Source of the DNA: Cristatella mucedo
Lineage: Eukaryota > Bryozoa > Phylactolaemata > Cristatellidae
Reading direction: 5' to 3'
DNA: 64,000 nt
Assembly: GCA_009760855.2 (NCBI GenBank)
Contig: WPIO01000049.1
Coordinates: forward strand, 1,724,501 to 1,788,500
Shown here: positions 11,600 through 23,485 of the stretch, piece after piece
Position numbering within the stretch: position 1 is the first letter of the stretch
Layout of the letters: each line of letters begins with the position of its first letter
Notes under the pieces: generated by a model
What the model was told of the DNA's origin: nothing
What the model saw: the letters and a program-made list of their open reading frames with translations, nothing else
Database searches by the model: none
Position numbers and translations under genes: made by a program

Positions 11600-14055
11600 A
11601 CTATCGCTCCAAGGGCTCACGCGATGACAGCTGACGTAGTTAGGTAGCAAACGTCAGGCGTCGGAAGTCGCGAGTTCGATTTCGGAGGCCGCCTAAACTA
11701 GTTCTTTTTTAGTTCCTATCGGACGCTACGGTAGCTCGTTCACGGACAGTTGTGATTAAGATCTAACACTCTGGCTGTTGGTGCAGCCAGGTTTGCGTTT
11801 TACAAAGCCGCATCGCGCGAGGTTTCTGATCAAGCGGAACAAGACTAACATAGCCGCCGACAAGCTGTGCGACCGATAACGCAATGAAAAACCATAACAA
11901 ACTGACTTAAGCTTACGGCCATTGATGAATAAAACTGGAAAAAACCTGGGAAACACAGTTCCCTTAAGCTAGTTGGTGCGAGCGGACGCCGTGCAGCTAA
12001 CGTGGCAACATTAGATAGAGCTCGCCCAAGTGAAGCCTTTTTCGGCGCACACTTCAGCGCGCATGGCCTCATCCTAGTCATTCATGCTAGAATTTGTAAT
12101 AGTACAGCAGCAAATGGCTGCGGGAGTCTTTAGGCATGCTCTGACGAGTTGGTCGTTTTTAAAACGATTATCCGCTCACAGCCGGCAGCTTACAGCGGTG
12201 CAATATTATCGAAGGAGGCGGCAGTCCGAAAACGAAAAGTAGCTTACTTTTCCTCACAGAGCCAGTGTGCTTTAGGTGCCAACAGATTCATGTGACTGAT
12301 GCTCATACGAAAGCAAACGGGCGAGTGGTGTAGCGCATTCCTTCTTCCATAGTAGGCCTGCGAGGAAGTGTGGGTCGGTAGTCAGAAGCGGAAAAAATGG
12401 ATTCAGACTTTCACGAGGCTGACGCATCTCCGAGAGCAGTGTGGCCAATTTTTTCTAATTATGTATGCTAAACTCATTATAGTATTTTAAATTTAAGTTT
12501 CATAATTACTTCTTTTCGTCAGTAGACTCGCCCTTCGACCCGCTCGGTCTAGATATGCTAAGGTCACGTCTGCGAGCGCTATCTGCTCTGACCTCTCGGC
12601 GCCGAACGAACCCACGCTGCTCGGGTCCGGACGAGCTTACATGCGCTGCTGCATCTTATACAGCCACACTCACTAAGCCGCGGCCGCACTCGTCAAGCGG
12701 GGCTTCCGAATCAGCTGATACAGCGTCCTGCCGTGGGCACTTACCATATGGGAGATATATAGGGATCTTTCTTTGAGAGCCACGCCCAAAGAAAGCTGAC
12801 CTCGTGGCTTCCACTTCCGGAACAGAACTGTGCAGCGAACGCTTCGCTTGTAGCGACGCGAATCTCAGACGAAGTGCGACAAACACCAACGCGACGCCTG
12901 AACCGTGTAGCGCGGCTATCGACTTATAGGAGGCATGCCCGTGCATGCCCGTGCATGCCACGAGCCAGTAGCGGAGCGAGGCGGCTTCATTGGAATGAAG
13001 AGCGCTCATATTTTAAGACAAAAATTGCATACCCATAGCGTAGAGAAGTTATCCGACGTAGCCGCGGAGGGTTAATGGCGTCCAGAATCAGCCATTGTCA
13101 GCGGCAAAATCTCGTTTGCCTGCCATAGCGCTTTTCAACTGCCTGACTCGAGATCCAGAGCGAAACCGCCCGAGTAATACACGCCTTCGACTTTTATGCC
13201 GCCTTATCGTATACTAACACCTGGCCAGTTCCTGACCGTTATTATTCAGGAGCCGCTAGCAAAGAATATCTCGGAAATCATTATCAGGTTGATCTAACAA
13301 GCCGCCGTCTTTGTGCAATAATTACAATGCATATCGACACCGCCATAAGAGAACTCGAATCTCTTTCTGGACACTTTATGGAGCTTAGGCACTGTGGCAG
13401 TGAATTGTATCCGCTTGGGCCGCAGCCGGCTGAATGTTTTGGCCGTGTGGGGGCGCTGTCCTCTGCAGTTCGCCGGCTATAGCCGGCATGCTGCGGCTGG
13501 CAGCCAAGTCCGCACATATCTCCGGTGTGCAGCGATGATTTGCACTTTTCAGCACTCTGAAATGTGCTACTTTTCGAGCTCTCATCGGGCAGGTGTGCGC
13601 ACTCGCCGCTCGCGCCGGCGTCTGCCCCAGCGCCGCTAGTCCGACGCCGTCCACTGCCCAGAGATATCGCCGCCGCCGGAGAAGCAGCAGCCTATGGCGT
13701 ACTCAGCTGCTGCGACCATAACTTTTTGTCTGCGCCTTGGCCTTTTACTCACTTCCCCAATTTTTTTCTTCGCCGCAGTATCTTTACGCGACGACCTTCC
13801 CACGACACCGCTACCGACCTTGACACGCCCGTTCGTCAGCCTCCGCTCGCTCGCCGATGCTTTCTCGCCACCCCTGCCAGTTGCTGCTGTTACGACCGCG
13901 AAACCCTCGCTAGTTCGGAGGCACTAGCGGCACTACGCGTGCGATACCGTGCAAAGAAGACCTGAAGCTAGAAACTCGCTGACGATAAAACGCGGCACTC
14001 AACATTCGGCACGCGGAGCTAGCAACGACGCTGTACTAGTAAAAGCACAACAGCA
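11600..14055. other. Unannotated sequence with CpG-rich stretches
   Basis: A possible SINE-B-like B-box (GAGTTCGATTTC) lies at 11680. 12540-12960 and 13560-13960 are GC and CpG rich with non-homologous open frames. No gene is supported. Confidence 0.4.
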
Positions 14056-14059
14056 AAAT

Positions 14060-14642
14060 CAGTTGCCACGTCACTCCACTTCTCGCCGACCTGCACTGGC
14101 TACCGGTCGAGCAAAGGATTGACTTCAAGGTTTTGTCGCTCACTTTTAGGTCACTTCATTCTTTGGCTCCAGCCTATCTCTCTGATATATTCCCCCACCA
14201 GGCCAAGTATCGTAGCTTTTCGGAATCCAACAGTCTACAAATACCCCGTACAAACCTCAAATCCTCTGGAGACCGTGCATTTAGTTCGTATGCTCCCAAA
14301 GCCTGGAACTTCCTCCCGGCCTGCGTCAGAACATCCCCTGACCTGACCACATTTAAAAAGAATTTAAAAACACACCTATTTAGGACAGCATTTAGTGGGT
14401 CCCTGTGATTCGTCCTTCATGTGCTTATGCGTGCCGATACTGTGCATGCTGCCACTAACCACATTTGCATGCTGACCCTGTGCATGTCACCCCTAACCAT
14501 GTTATTCATTTTGTTTGTTTATCAAGCATGATTTTACTCACCATTCAATTGCATTTCCCTTTGCAGCAAATGTAAAGCGCCTACAGAGAGATTGAGTTCT
14601 CTGAGGGCGCTTTATCAAGTGCATTATTATTATTATTATAAA
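14060..14642 (+). mobile_element. LINE-A, 5'-truncated copy
   Basis: Starts inside the conserved RT C-terminal region (DLHWLPV-type) and reads [16 protein letters not shown]-like sequence across two frames. Has the full 3' UTR, hairpin and (ATT)n at 14625-14642. Confidence 0.92.
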
Positions 14643-14644
14643 TA

Positions 14645-16570
14645 ATAGCTATTAAATGGTTAATACGCTCGGGTGATTTCCTGCTGACTCGCTAACAGGC
14701 TCAGAACAGCTCACGCTCAGCACTAGACTCACCGACCAGAGACCGTTGCTCCAAAATCACGACCGCGGTCCGGCACGAGCCTTATACAGCAGCCAGGTCA
14801 TAAGTCACAATAATCTCTAACGTGCATACTTCTATTCATAAGCCTCAGCTAATTGCGGCCATCTCATAAGTGCCCAAACTCATCGGCAAAGCACCGTAGC
14901 TCTCTATCGAGGCTCAGCTGACGAGATCATAGCTCATAATCGCGGGGCATTACAGCGCTACCTGGTCTCTAGCGATGTCAGCTATACTTGTCTTTTTCGG
15001 AATTTTAGCGTCGTGCGGTGCTGAATTCTTTTTGGCCACCAGCTGACGATGGGCGAAAACCTTTTTCGGTAATTGATTGCTCAAGCGCCGGTACTCGCTG
15101 ATACATGGAACTGACGAGCGGAGAGAGGATCTAATATTTTCGTATCTCTTCTACAGGGAGCGTGGCTGCGTTTCAGGCAGCTGCGTCATATTCGCCAGCT
15201 CCGCAGTCCACAAGCTATTCGTCGCTGATAGTCAACTGCCCAACACATCCGGACCAAAAGCTCTCGGTTTTCCAGGTTCATGTGTGCATAATTCCAGCTA
15301 TTTCCGGGTCCCGCGCATAGGTCCGGCAATTTCGTATGGCCATATATTGTGCACTGCCGTCACCAAAGTGACTAGACGACCGGCTAGAACGAGCGCTCTG
15401 GCGCTTTCGCTGGCATGCTCGCCGCTCAGATCGAACGGACCTCCAGTCTATGGCGCTTGCAATAAACTCGCCATAAACATATGCTTGCCATATGGCCATA
15501 AACGACGTTCGTCCTCACCGAGCGTCTGAGCAGTAAAATATGCATAGCCGAAAAAAAATATGAGTCGCAGGCGTGCAAAAGTAAAGGGTAACGGTCAGCT
15601 TAACACGAATGTCACGTGGCTTGCGCTCATTCGGTCATATATAAATCGATTTTCATAAATCTTGCCGCTCGCACAGAGTCTCGACTTTTCCTTTCGCAGT
15701 GCCCTGCGGCCAGTAAAGAATGCAGCACCTGCGTTCTGAGTGGCTGAGCGTTCTGTTCACCCCTACACTCTAGCGTCTTACTCGATCGTCCGCCGCGCTA
15801 CGGCGCAACAGTTGTGGCTACGCAACGCGACAGATACGCCCATGCACTGCTAAGAAAAGCTGCTCGCCGGGGAGTCGGTCGGTCGAGAGCTGACATTGGT
15901 GGCGCTCTGCCAAATTGCCCGCCGCTCGCTGACAATTTGGCAGCTAGACTGAGGAGCAATCGCCTTTCAAGTGCCGCAGACGAGGACGACGAGGGCGACT
16001 AGTTGCTACTTTTGGAAATTGACGCGTGCAATTTACTCTGGCACGATGACGAGTCGAGTGTGACGCGGGAGAGAGAAGGTTGTGCCAAGCTGCCCCGCCG
16101 CTGGAGAGCGCGGAGAACAGGACACGCCCAGCCGCAGACCCTCGGACGGCAAATACGCGACGCTCGTCCGCGCGGTCGTGCACACCGGGCGAACCGGGCG
16201 AGCGTGAAATCGGGCTGAAATATTCGTCTCCTCAGCCCACTGGCTTAATAAGGCCGCGCCCATCTTGCCATTCGTTTTCATCTCTCTCCGGATTAATTGA
16301 TCGCTAACGATTGGCAAGCATTTGGACATGGACGCGTATAAGATCTAATCTGGGAACCGTTAAGGTGCGGCTGGAATCTCGGACCTTTGGGATACAACCG
16401 TTCCTATTACTTCGAACTGCATTACTTTAATCCTGCTTATTAACCGTCTTCATCGAATTAGGTATTAATTGTTAACTGATGGTCTGATATTTGTCAAATT
16501 TTTCACTGCATGAGCAATTAGGCAGATAATATCACCAATATGCTCATGAGCAGCGAAAATAAAAAATATG
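14645..16570. other. Unannotated sequence, CpG-rich 15.7-16.3 kb
   Basis: 15780-16260 is GC and CpG rich with overlapping open frames on both strands (for example 16329-16033 minus). No conserved domain seen; an unassigned CpG island is possible. Confidence 0.4.
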
Positions 16571-16575
16571 TAATT

Positions 16576-16702
16576 CACTTTATAGCACCTTAAGAGAACC
16601 TAATCTCTATTCAGGTGCTTCACACATGTCAACGGCTCGAGCCCACGACCTCGACCCGACCTAGATCCGGGCGGGCGCCTTAACCGCTGGGCCAAATCAG
16701 CG
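16576..16702 (-). mobile_element. SINE-A copy
   Basis: Minus strand: GCGGTTAAGGCGCCCGCC A-box region, GTGGGCTCGAGCC B-box, and the tail hairpin ending in GGTGCTATAAAG. Confidence 0.85.
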
Positions 16703-16969
16703 CAAATGCATAACTCGTTCGCCCATTCGACTCGTCGAGTGCCCATTTGGCGTATCGACGCCTCAGGCTTCCAGTGTGGGGCTCGCCGGGCTCACCCACC
16801 TAGCCAGTATCGTTGCTTTTAGAGGACGTATGGAAAAGCTTGGAGAAAGCAGGCGTAGCACACAGGCGATCCGCTATTAAAGTTTGTACAGATCCTTGGG
16901 CCAGTATCGCATTGAGTCAGAACTGCTGATGACGTCAGTGGGTCAGCCAAACGATCCACTGCGTATGCA

Positions 16970-17137
16970 TTGCTAGTAGCGGTTAAGGCACTCGCCCCGA
17001 CTGGCTGGCTGAGGTCGTGGGCTCGAGCCCTGAGGCATATGTGAAGCGCCTGAATAGAGATTTGGTTCTCTTGGGGCGCTATACAAATGAATTTTATTAC
17101 AGAAGGGCGCTATATAAATGTATTATTATTATTATTA
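16970..17137 (+). mobile_element. SINE-A copy with duplicated tail end
   Basis: TAGCGGTTAAGGCACTCG, GTGGGCTCGAGCCC, GTGAAGCGCCTGAATAGAGA, then GGGCGCTATACAAATGAATT. A second partial GGGCGCTATATAAATG with (ATT)n follows. Confidence 0.92.
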
Positions 17138-17458
17138 AATACCGCGGAGAACTTCAGCCGTCTTTTGTGCCTAGTCACCGCGGCTCGCTCTTCGTCTACT
17201 TGCGTCTTTCTGCTTATTTTTCTTTCATAAGCCGGCGTCGGCGGCGTCATCGGAATCGTCTTTCAACAGGACGCCTGCATTGTCTGAGCGCAGACAGCTG
17301 CATTGTCTGAGGTCCGCGACTGGCTCTTTTGCTGCATGGAGCTTTGGTAACTTTAAGTAATACGCTTAAGCGCTTGGCAGAAGAGTCGGCGTACGGTACT
17401 TTGAATATCTCGCGGCGAGATGTTCGTGCATTTTAAAGTGCAGCCAGCCCCCGTCTTA

Positions 17459-17740
17459 CAAAATGGATTGGGACCGAAAAACCCGTCATAGGTAGAGTTT
17501 TCGTAAGTCAAGAGTCATATATGATACGATCGACTATGATAAGTTATGATGCAGTCAGATTTCGCTTCCTCCCTACTGTTTGCGGCTATGTCAAATCTAC
17601 TGACTGCGTACGCATTTTGAAAGTTTCTTTGACGCGTTTTGATTTTCAACTTTACGTGCGACCGTGGCCGAGTTCGTATCTCCGAAATTTCGTAAGTGGA
17701 GCTGTGGTAAGTCGGGTGCAGTTCTACTAGCTCAAACTAG
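17459..17740 (+). repeat. Dispersed repeat D, diverged long copy
   Basis: Shares CTACTGTTTGCGGC, GTCAAATCTACTGAC, GACCGT and GAGTTCGTATCTCCG with 21455-21680, in the same order. Likely a non-autonomous element; end structure not resolved. AT-rich sequence with nothing recognised follows to 18050. Confidence 0.55.
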
Positions 17741-18294
17741 TTTAACAACCGCTTAGACTCGATGTTGAGGAAAAAATCATATATTTAAATAATATTACAT
17801 AAATAGAAAAGTACACTATAATAATTGCATCCAAGAACCACTTTGACATAATAATAATCATAACATTTATTCCATTTAAAATGTTCCGCAGGTATTTTTT
17901 GCACTACGTCAGTCTTTTATGGATAAGTCAAAATCTTATTTTTATTATTCCAATGTGTAAAAAAAGTGGCTCTTACAATAATTATTATAATATTAATGAG
18001 AGAACCTTTTATAACTGATTTCGAGACGAAATCGTAATGAATAGCCACTGAGCATGTCCAAATTTTCAAAAAACAAAGGGCGTCACGACAAAACACTCCA
18101 CGGCCCTGCTCTTCGTCGTAAAAGTACTCGAGGGTCAGTCGGCTTTTCGCCTGTCAGAGGTGCCTCCGCAAGAGATCGCTGGCCGCTCGTCCAGGTTCCG
18201 CGCTTGGCTTTTCGGAATTTGCCGTCCTCGCCATTCGAGCACCTTTCTCCCAGATTTCCTTCAAGACTTCCTCCGGATTTCAAAAGCAAAAGCG

Positions 18295-18445
18295 TCGGCG
18301 CTTACCTTCGATGTGGCTCATTAATGCAGTCGTGAGTTCGATTCCTGCATTGGGCGATCCTTTCTTGCCACTGCAAGCGGTGGCGATAGCCCCAAAAGGC
18401 TCTTCTGTCGCTATGCAAAAAGAGGCTATTTAATCAGCTAGGATC
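18295..18445 (+). mobile_element. SINE-B copy
   Basis: GTGAGTTCGATTCCTGCATT B-box, CACTGCAAGCGGTGGCGATA, CTCTTCTGTCGCTATGC, and the end AATCAGCTAGGAT, directly abutting the palindrome at 18447. Confidence 0.88.
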
Positions 18446-18446
18446 T

Positions 18447-18526
18447 GACGGCCGTGAACTTGCACTCTGCGTAGCCGCCACGCTGAGCAGCGTGGTGGCT
18501 ACGCAGAGTGCAAGTTCACGGCCGTC
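18447..18526. repeat. Near-perfect 80-bp palindrome
   Basis: Arms 18447-18485 and 18488-18526 (39 bp each) are reverse complements with one mismatch and a two-base AG loop. It begins one base after the SINE-B end. Confidence 0.95.
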
Positions 18527-18529
18527 TCC

Positions 18530-19495
18530 AGTGGCGGCCGCGTAGAGCACCACTTTCTCGCTCGGTGCCCTAAGCGAAGCTCAGCTGCGGGGCTTAAAAA
18601 AGCCGTCAGAAAAAAAACTGGCTTCTACATGACTTTAGACTTTTTCCTGCTACCTACCTAGTTGATGACGTAACCGATTCCTAGTCGTTATAATTAAGGA
18701 AACCAGAATGCAGTCAGCATCCGACATACGAAATAAATATGGACCAGAAAACCTGTCATATGTGGAGAATGGCATATAATAAGTTTTGACGAAGACACAG
18801 AGAGGTATGTGAATTGAATTATTTTTTATAAATACTTAACAATCGATAAATAAATATGAACAAGTGAATACGATTATATTTATATACCACGAGTGAGCCT
18901 GCGGACTCGCTTTGCTGAGTAATAGTAAAATGCAATATTGTACATTAATTTACGCGTCTACTACCTCTTGGTACACTATTTTTTTGTCGTCGAGTGAGCC
19001 CGTGTACTCGCTTACGCGTAACTCTGAACTCAAGTCAGAAGTTAATTCGCGCTCGGTTCGTCCTCTGCTAGCTAGTCAGTAACGCTGCGCTCTGATTGGC
19101 TAATGTCTTGTCACGCGCCTAGCAGCAGGAACGCTGCGCTCTGATTCGCTAGCCAAGGTTGGGGGCCGCCATCTTGCCAAGTGGCAGACTTTCTGGCTTT
19201 AACTAATAGGGATAATGTGAAGTATTTTTGGGCGTACGGAAGCTGGTAGTTGTAGTAATGTACAACAAGTAATATTTGGATGTAGTGCTGTACATTAAGT
19301 ACTATTTGGAGGAGGGTTAGAGGAGTTGGACGATCTTGCTGGACGGTCATCAACTCCCTCTCCATCTAAACCATAGAGACTGCTAGATGGCTAAAATGAA
19401 TCGGCTGCTTTGCTAGTGGATGGTTGAGGTTCATTCATTTCTATTTCGATGAAATGAAAATAAAACTTGGACTGTTTTGTTCGTTTTTTCCTTGG
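18530..19495. other. Unannotated sequence
   Basis: AT-rich. 18725-18800 loosely resembles the start of repeat D (GACCAGAAAACCTGTCATA). Two copies of AACGCTGCGCTCTGATT occur at about 19081 and 19131. No gene seen. Confidence 0.4.
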
Positions 19496-19499
19496 AAGT

Positions 19500-19888
19500 G
19501 ATTTAAATACAGTGGAATGAATGGCGTTTCCTGAAGCGATCAAACCAGCCATGGCTTGCAGTAAAATCGTGATCGTAGGTTGGATCATTATGCTGCCTCT
19601 TGAGGTCATTAAAGAGGCTCCTCACTTTAAATTGGATGACAAGCATCGTTTGAGGCACGTGTTTTGGATCGTGGTCTTCCATTCACACGACCAGCGATTT
19701 CTCCATCTCTTCGAGACACCCACTTCCCTTTGTTGTGATGATTGTCGATCTGGTAGAAGCAGCAGATTTCACAGCATCGGTAATTCCTTGTTCATCTTCA
19801 GATTAGTGGAGACGGTAGATACGGATAAGGCAGTTTCATGCGAGATCATGGTCACCAACATGCCAGATTCTCTTTTCTGTATGATGCC
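19500..19888 (-). mobile_element. Tigger/pogo-like transposase fossil (CENP-B type DNA-binding region)
   Basis: Minus strand reads SHETALSVSTVSTNLK, a pogo/Tigger helix-turn-helix. After a frameshift it reads AVKSAASTRSTIIT, then MEDHDPKHVP, SLFNDLKRQHND and ASHGWFDRFRKRHSFH, the CENP-B/Tigger second DNA-binding domain. One TGA replaces what is normally Trp in LVVW. The catalytic domain is absent. Dead Tc1/mariner-superfamily DNA transposon. Confidence 0.85.
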
Positions 19889-19889
19889 G

Positions 19890-20024
19890 AGCTGGTTTGG
19901 TCTAGCGGTTAAGGTGCTCGCCCCGACCAAGGTCTGACTGAGATCGTGAGCTCGAGCCCCGAGGCACATGTGAAGTGCCTGAATAGTGATTAAGTTCTCT
20001 TGGGGCGCTATATAAATGAATTAT
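19890..20024 (+). mobile_element. SINE-A copy
   Basis: GGTCTAGCGGTTAAGGTGCT (A-box), GTGAGCTCGAGCCC (B-box), tail hairpin, GGGCGCTATATAAATGAATT, then (TA)n. Inserted beside the Tigger fossil. Confidence 0.93.
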
Positions 20025-20049
20025 ATATATATATATATATAATATATCT

Positions 20050-20162
20050 AGGCGAGTTCGTATCTCCGGATTTCATAAGTCGAACCGTCGTAAGTCGGTG
20101 GCTGACTGTACTACCTAGGCATTCATAGCCTGGTGGATGTAGCACGCCGACGTTTCAGTTTT
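20050..20162 (+). repeat. Repeat D, recent 112-bp copy
   Basis: Differs from 21568-21680 at only about four positions. Bounded by TA repeats on both sides. Confidence 0.85.
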
Positions 20163-20224
20163 CATATATATATATGTATATATATATATATACTCTAATA
20201 GATTTTCTAAAACTCTTCTGTTCT

Positions 20225-21207
20225 GTATGATACTAATAAATTTTCTAAAACTAAACGATGATAAAACTAACTTATTAGTTATGGGCAAACCCAGTGTGAT
20301 TCAGAAATTGGAAAGGCTGACGCTCAAAATTGGCTCTGCCAGCATATCTCCTGTTGAATCAGCTCGAAATCTAGGTGTCATATTCCAAAGCGACCTCTTG
20401 TTAGACGACCATATCAGCTCCACAGTCAAATCTGCCTAATTTCAGCTTCATAACATTGCTAAAAGTCGGGCTTGTTTAGATAAGGATACTACGTCCAAGT
20501 TGGTCCATGCATTCGTGACATCCCGTCTCGACTTCTGCAGCTTACTGCTTACTGGCCTACCGGCACGTGCGATCAGGCGATTACAGCTGGTGCAAAACTC
20601 CGAAGCTAGGCTTGTCTGTCATGAGCGTCGCAGTTGCCACATTACACCATTTCTCGCCGACCTGCACTGGCTACCTACCAGTCAAGCAACGGATCGACTT
20701 CAAGGTTTTGTCGCTCACTTTTAGGTCACTTCATTCTTTGGCTCCAGCCTATCTCTCAGATATACTCCCCCATCAGACCAAGCATCGTACCACCCGCTTT
20801 TCGGAATCCAACAGCCTAAAAATACCTCGTGCAAACCTCAAATCCTTTGGAGACCGTGCATTTAGTTCGTATGCTCCCAAAGCCTGGAACTCACTCCCGA
20901 CTTGCGTCAGAACATCCCCTGACCGGACCACATTTAAAAAGAACTTAAAAAACACATCTATTTAGGACAGCATTTAGTGGGTCCCTGTGATTTGTCCCTC
21001 ACGTGCTTATGCGTGCTGACACTAAACCACATTTGCATGATGACCCTGTGCATGTCACGCCTAACCATGTTATTCATTTGGTTTGTTTATCAAGCATGAT
21101 ACTACTCACCATTCAATTGCATTTCCCTTTGCAGCAAATGTAAAGCGCCTAGAGAGAGATTGAGTTCTCTGAGGGCGCCTTATCAAGTGCATTGTTAATA
21201 TTACCCA
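20225..21207 (+). mobile_element. LINE-A, 5'-truncated copy with RT C-terminal half
   Basis: Begins at the segment equivalent to FLKLNDDKTNLLVMG. Continues [48 protein letters not shown], then the LHWLP and [14 protein letters not shown] regions and the 3' UTR. A stop follows TVKSA and a small insertion shifts the frame near TYQSSN. The terminal (ATT)n is almost lost. Confidence 0.93.
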
Positions 21208-21567
21208 CTGTCTCCTCGACAGAAAATGCTCTCCTCTGCTTATTTCTAAATCAGCAGGAGAGCTTCTAGTTTTGCGTTTTTTATTCATCTGAAAATAAGC
21301 ACAATATCTAGTAAAGAAGTAGTAAATTAAGTAATGGAGTTTCGAACGGGAAAATCACAACACACAACACGAGAATGCACGAGGTCACTCTGAACACGTC
21401 ATACGTCTAGCAAGTAACGCAAGCAAGAGAGAGGGCTCAGTACCGACAATGCATAGCTGGACATTCGTTTCTTTCCTACTGCTTGCAGCGTTGTCAAATC
21501 TACTGACCGCGTGTGGATTTTAAACGTTACCTTGAATAAATTTGGATTTTTGTGATTGCGTGACCGT

Positions 21568-21680
21568 AGGCGAGTTCGTATCTCCGGATTTCATAAGTCG
21601 AACCGTCGTAAGTCGGTGGCTGACTGTACTACCTTGGCATTCATAGCCTGGTGGGTGTAGCACGCAGACGTTTCAGTTTT
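21568..21680 (+). repeat. Repeat D, recent copy with longer left part
   Basis: Near-identical to 20050-20162. Homology to the 17.5-kb copy extends left to about 21455. Confidence 0.85.
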
Positions 21681-21728
21681 GTGCCATTCACTACACACGC
21701 CTAAACGCCGTAATGTAACACTACAAAT

Positions 21729-21882
21729 ATTAGCTGATTTAGCAGCCTCATTTGTATAGCGGCAGAGGAGCCTTAACGGTTATCGCTGCCTCTTGCAGTT
21801 GGCAATAAAGGATCGCCTACTCCAGGATTCGAACCTGCGACCTCAGTCAAGAAGAGCGAGCACTCTACATCCTGGGCTATCA
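21729..21882 (-). mobile_element. SINE-B copy
   Basis: Minus strand: GATTGATAGCCCAGGATG head, GCAGGTTCGAATCCTGGAG B-box, and an end of CTGCTAAATCAGCTAATAT type. Confidence 0.88.
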
Positions 21883-22879
21883 ATGTAACGTAATGTATAT
21901 CTCCGTCTGTAACTCCACAAAGCCACAAAGACTATGTGAGTGTTTCGCAGGATAGTTTTCTACAGCGCAATCAGAACCTAAGCAACTTTCAGTAGGCATT
22001 CGGTAGCCAACATACTTCATCACACGCAACAAAGAGAAAGCGAGAAGCATTGCAGAGTCAGGAGAGCAGTTGAGATAGTGAGTAGCATGAAAGTAGCAGC
22101 TCAGGACCGCTGGAAAGGATGAGCCATAGTCGGCAGGAGGAGCATAGAAGTCGTTTCGTAAGAATCGTGGAGGTGAGTTCTACAGTCCAGGGCCTTCAGA
22201 GCAAAATCTTCGGTCGCCAATGGTTTTTACGCTTTTTTAGCGTAGGAATAAAGCAACTAATTTATTGTCCATAGAGGACCTGAGGGCACGAGGAGGCTGA
22301 AACTGGTGCAGCAGTTCAGCTAGGCACGAAGAAGGCAAGCCACGGCAGACCTTATGGGTCAATCTAATAACTGTTCTCTGCATCCAATGATCAATCGGGA
22401 ACCATCCAAGCTCCTTCAGCAAAGGAGACGCATGGCTGAACTTCTGAGATTTTCTGAATAGACTTGCAGCCATATTCATCACGAGCTGCCAAGGCCTAAT
22501 GCTTTTTTCGGTAGCCCAGCCAAAATGGGATTATAATAATCTAGCTGCGGCAGAACCAGAGAGATAGTTAATTTTTTTTCAAGTTACCTTTGTAAAAAGT
22601 TTCTCGTTTTATATAGGGATCGGACGTGATGGCTAGTTGGGGAGGCAGTTTTCTTCATGAAACTTTCAAAATTTAGGCAGTTTTCAAAAGACGTAAATTC
22701 GAGCGCACGGTGGCAGTCGCACAACAACATCACCCACGGCCAAAATCTCCTAATCCAGCCACACGCTTGGGATGTTCTATGAGCAGCAGTTCCGTTTTAT
22801 CGTCGATAAGTTTACGTTGCAAACACCCAGGATTAAATATCTGTATGGCAAGCATTCAGTATATCAGTCGCTGAAGCAG

Positions 22880-22978
22880 ATTTCGATGTTGTAAACATTG
22901 TGAAGTGCCAAGAAAGAGATTTAGTACCCTGTGGGCGCTGTAACAAATGTACTATTATTATAATTATTGTTATTATTA
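22880..22978 (+). mobile_element. LINE-A/SINE-A type tail inserted in LINE-B
   Basis: AGTGCCAAGAAAGAGATTTA, GGGCGCTGTAACAAATG, then (ATT)n. Opposite orientation to the host element. Confidence 0.75.
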
Positions 22979-23261
22979 AACAAAAAATACAGCTGAGTAT
23001 CGTTAGTATAGAAGTGATAGGCTATTCCATGGGCCCGAATTACTTTCCCCAGAGGTTCGTTATAAATGGAGATCGGCAAAAGACCGAGAGCCACCGCTGT
23101 CGAACTCTACAGGTGACTGGTCTGATGGATGAGCCTTGACCACCACACGACACGGATTGTACACAATCAGACAAGTATGAGATTTGAAAAATAGCAGTGC
23201 CTCGATTCCCAGTTCGATGGCCGTTCAGGTAGGATATCGTGATCGATAGTTTCCAACGTAG

Positions 23262-23485
23262 CTGATGCGTGCTGACACTGTGCATGCTGCCACTAACCAC
23301 AGTTGCATGCTGGCCCTGTGCATGTCACCCCTAACCATATTATTCATTTTGTTTGTTTTTCAAGCATGATTTTACTTACCATTCAATTGCATTTCACTTT
23401 GCAGCAAATGTAAAGCGCCTAGAAAGAGATTAAGTTCTCTGAGGCGCTTTATCAAGTGCATTATTATTATTAATATTATTATAGA
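23262..23485 (+). mobile_element. LINE-A 3' UTR inserted in LINE-B
   Basis: Full UTR from CTGATGCGTGCTGACACTGT through the hairpin to an (ATT)n run ending at about 23485. Opposite strand to the surrounding LINE-B. Confidence 0.88.

Noticed and set aside
13560-16300. CpG-rich stretches as promoters with first exons
   Set aside because: Frames such as 13564-13965 and 15814-16002 have no homology I recognise and no linked exon. Noted only as GC-rich.
19890-20024. tRNA genes (A-box/B-box matches here and in other SINE copies)
   Set aside because: They lack a full cloverleaf and are followed by a LINE-type tail. They occur as many similar dispersed copies, so they are SINE heads.
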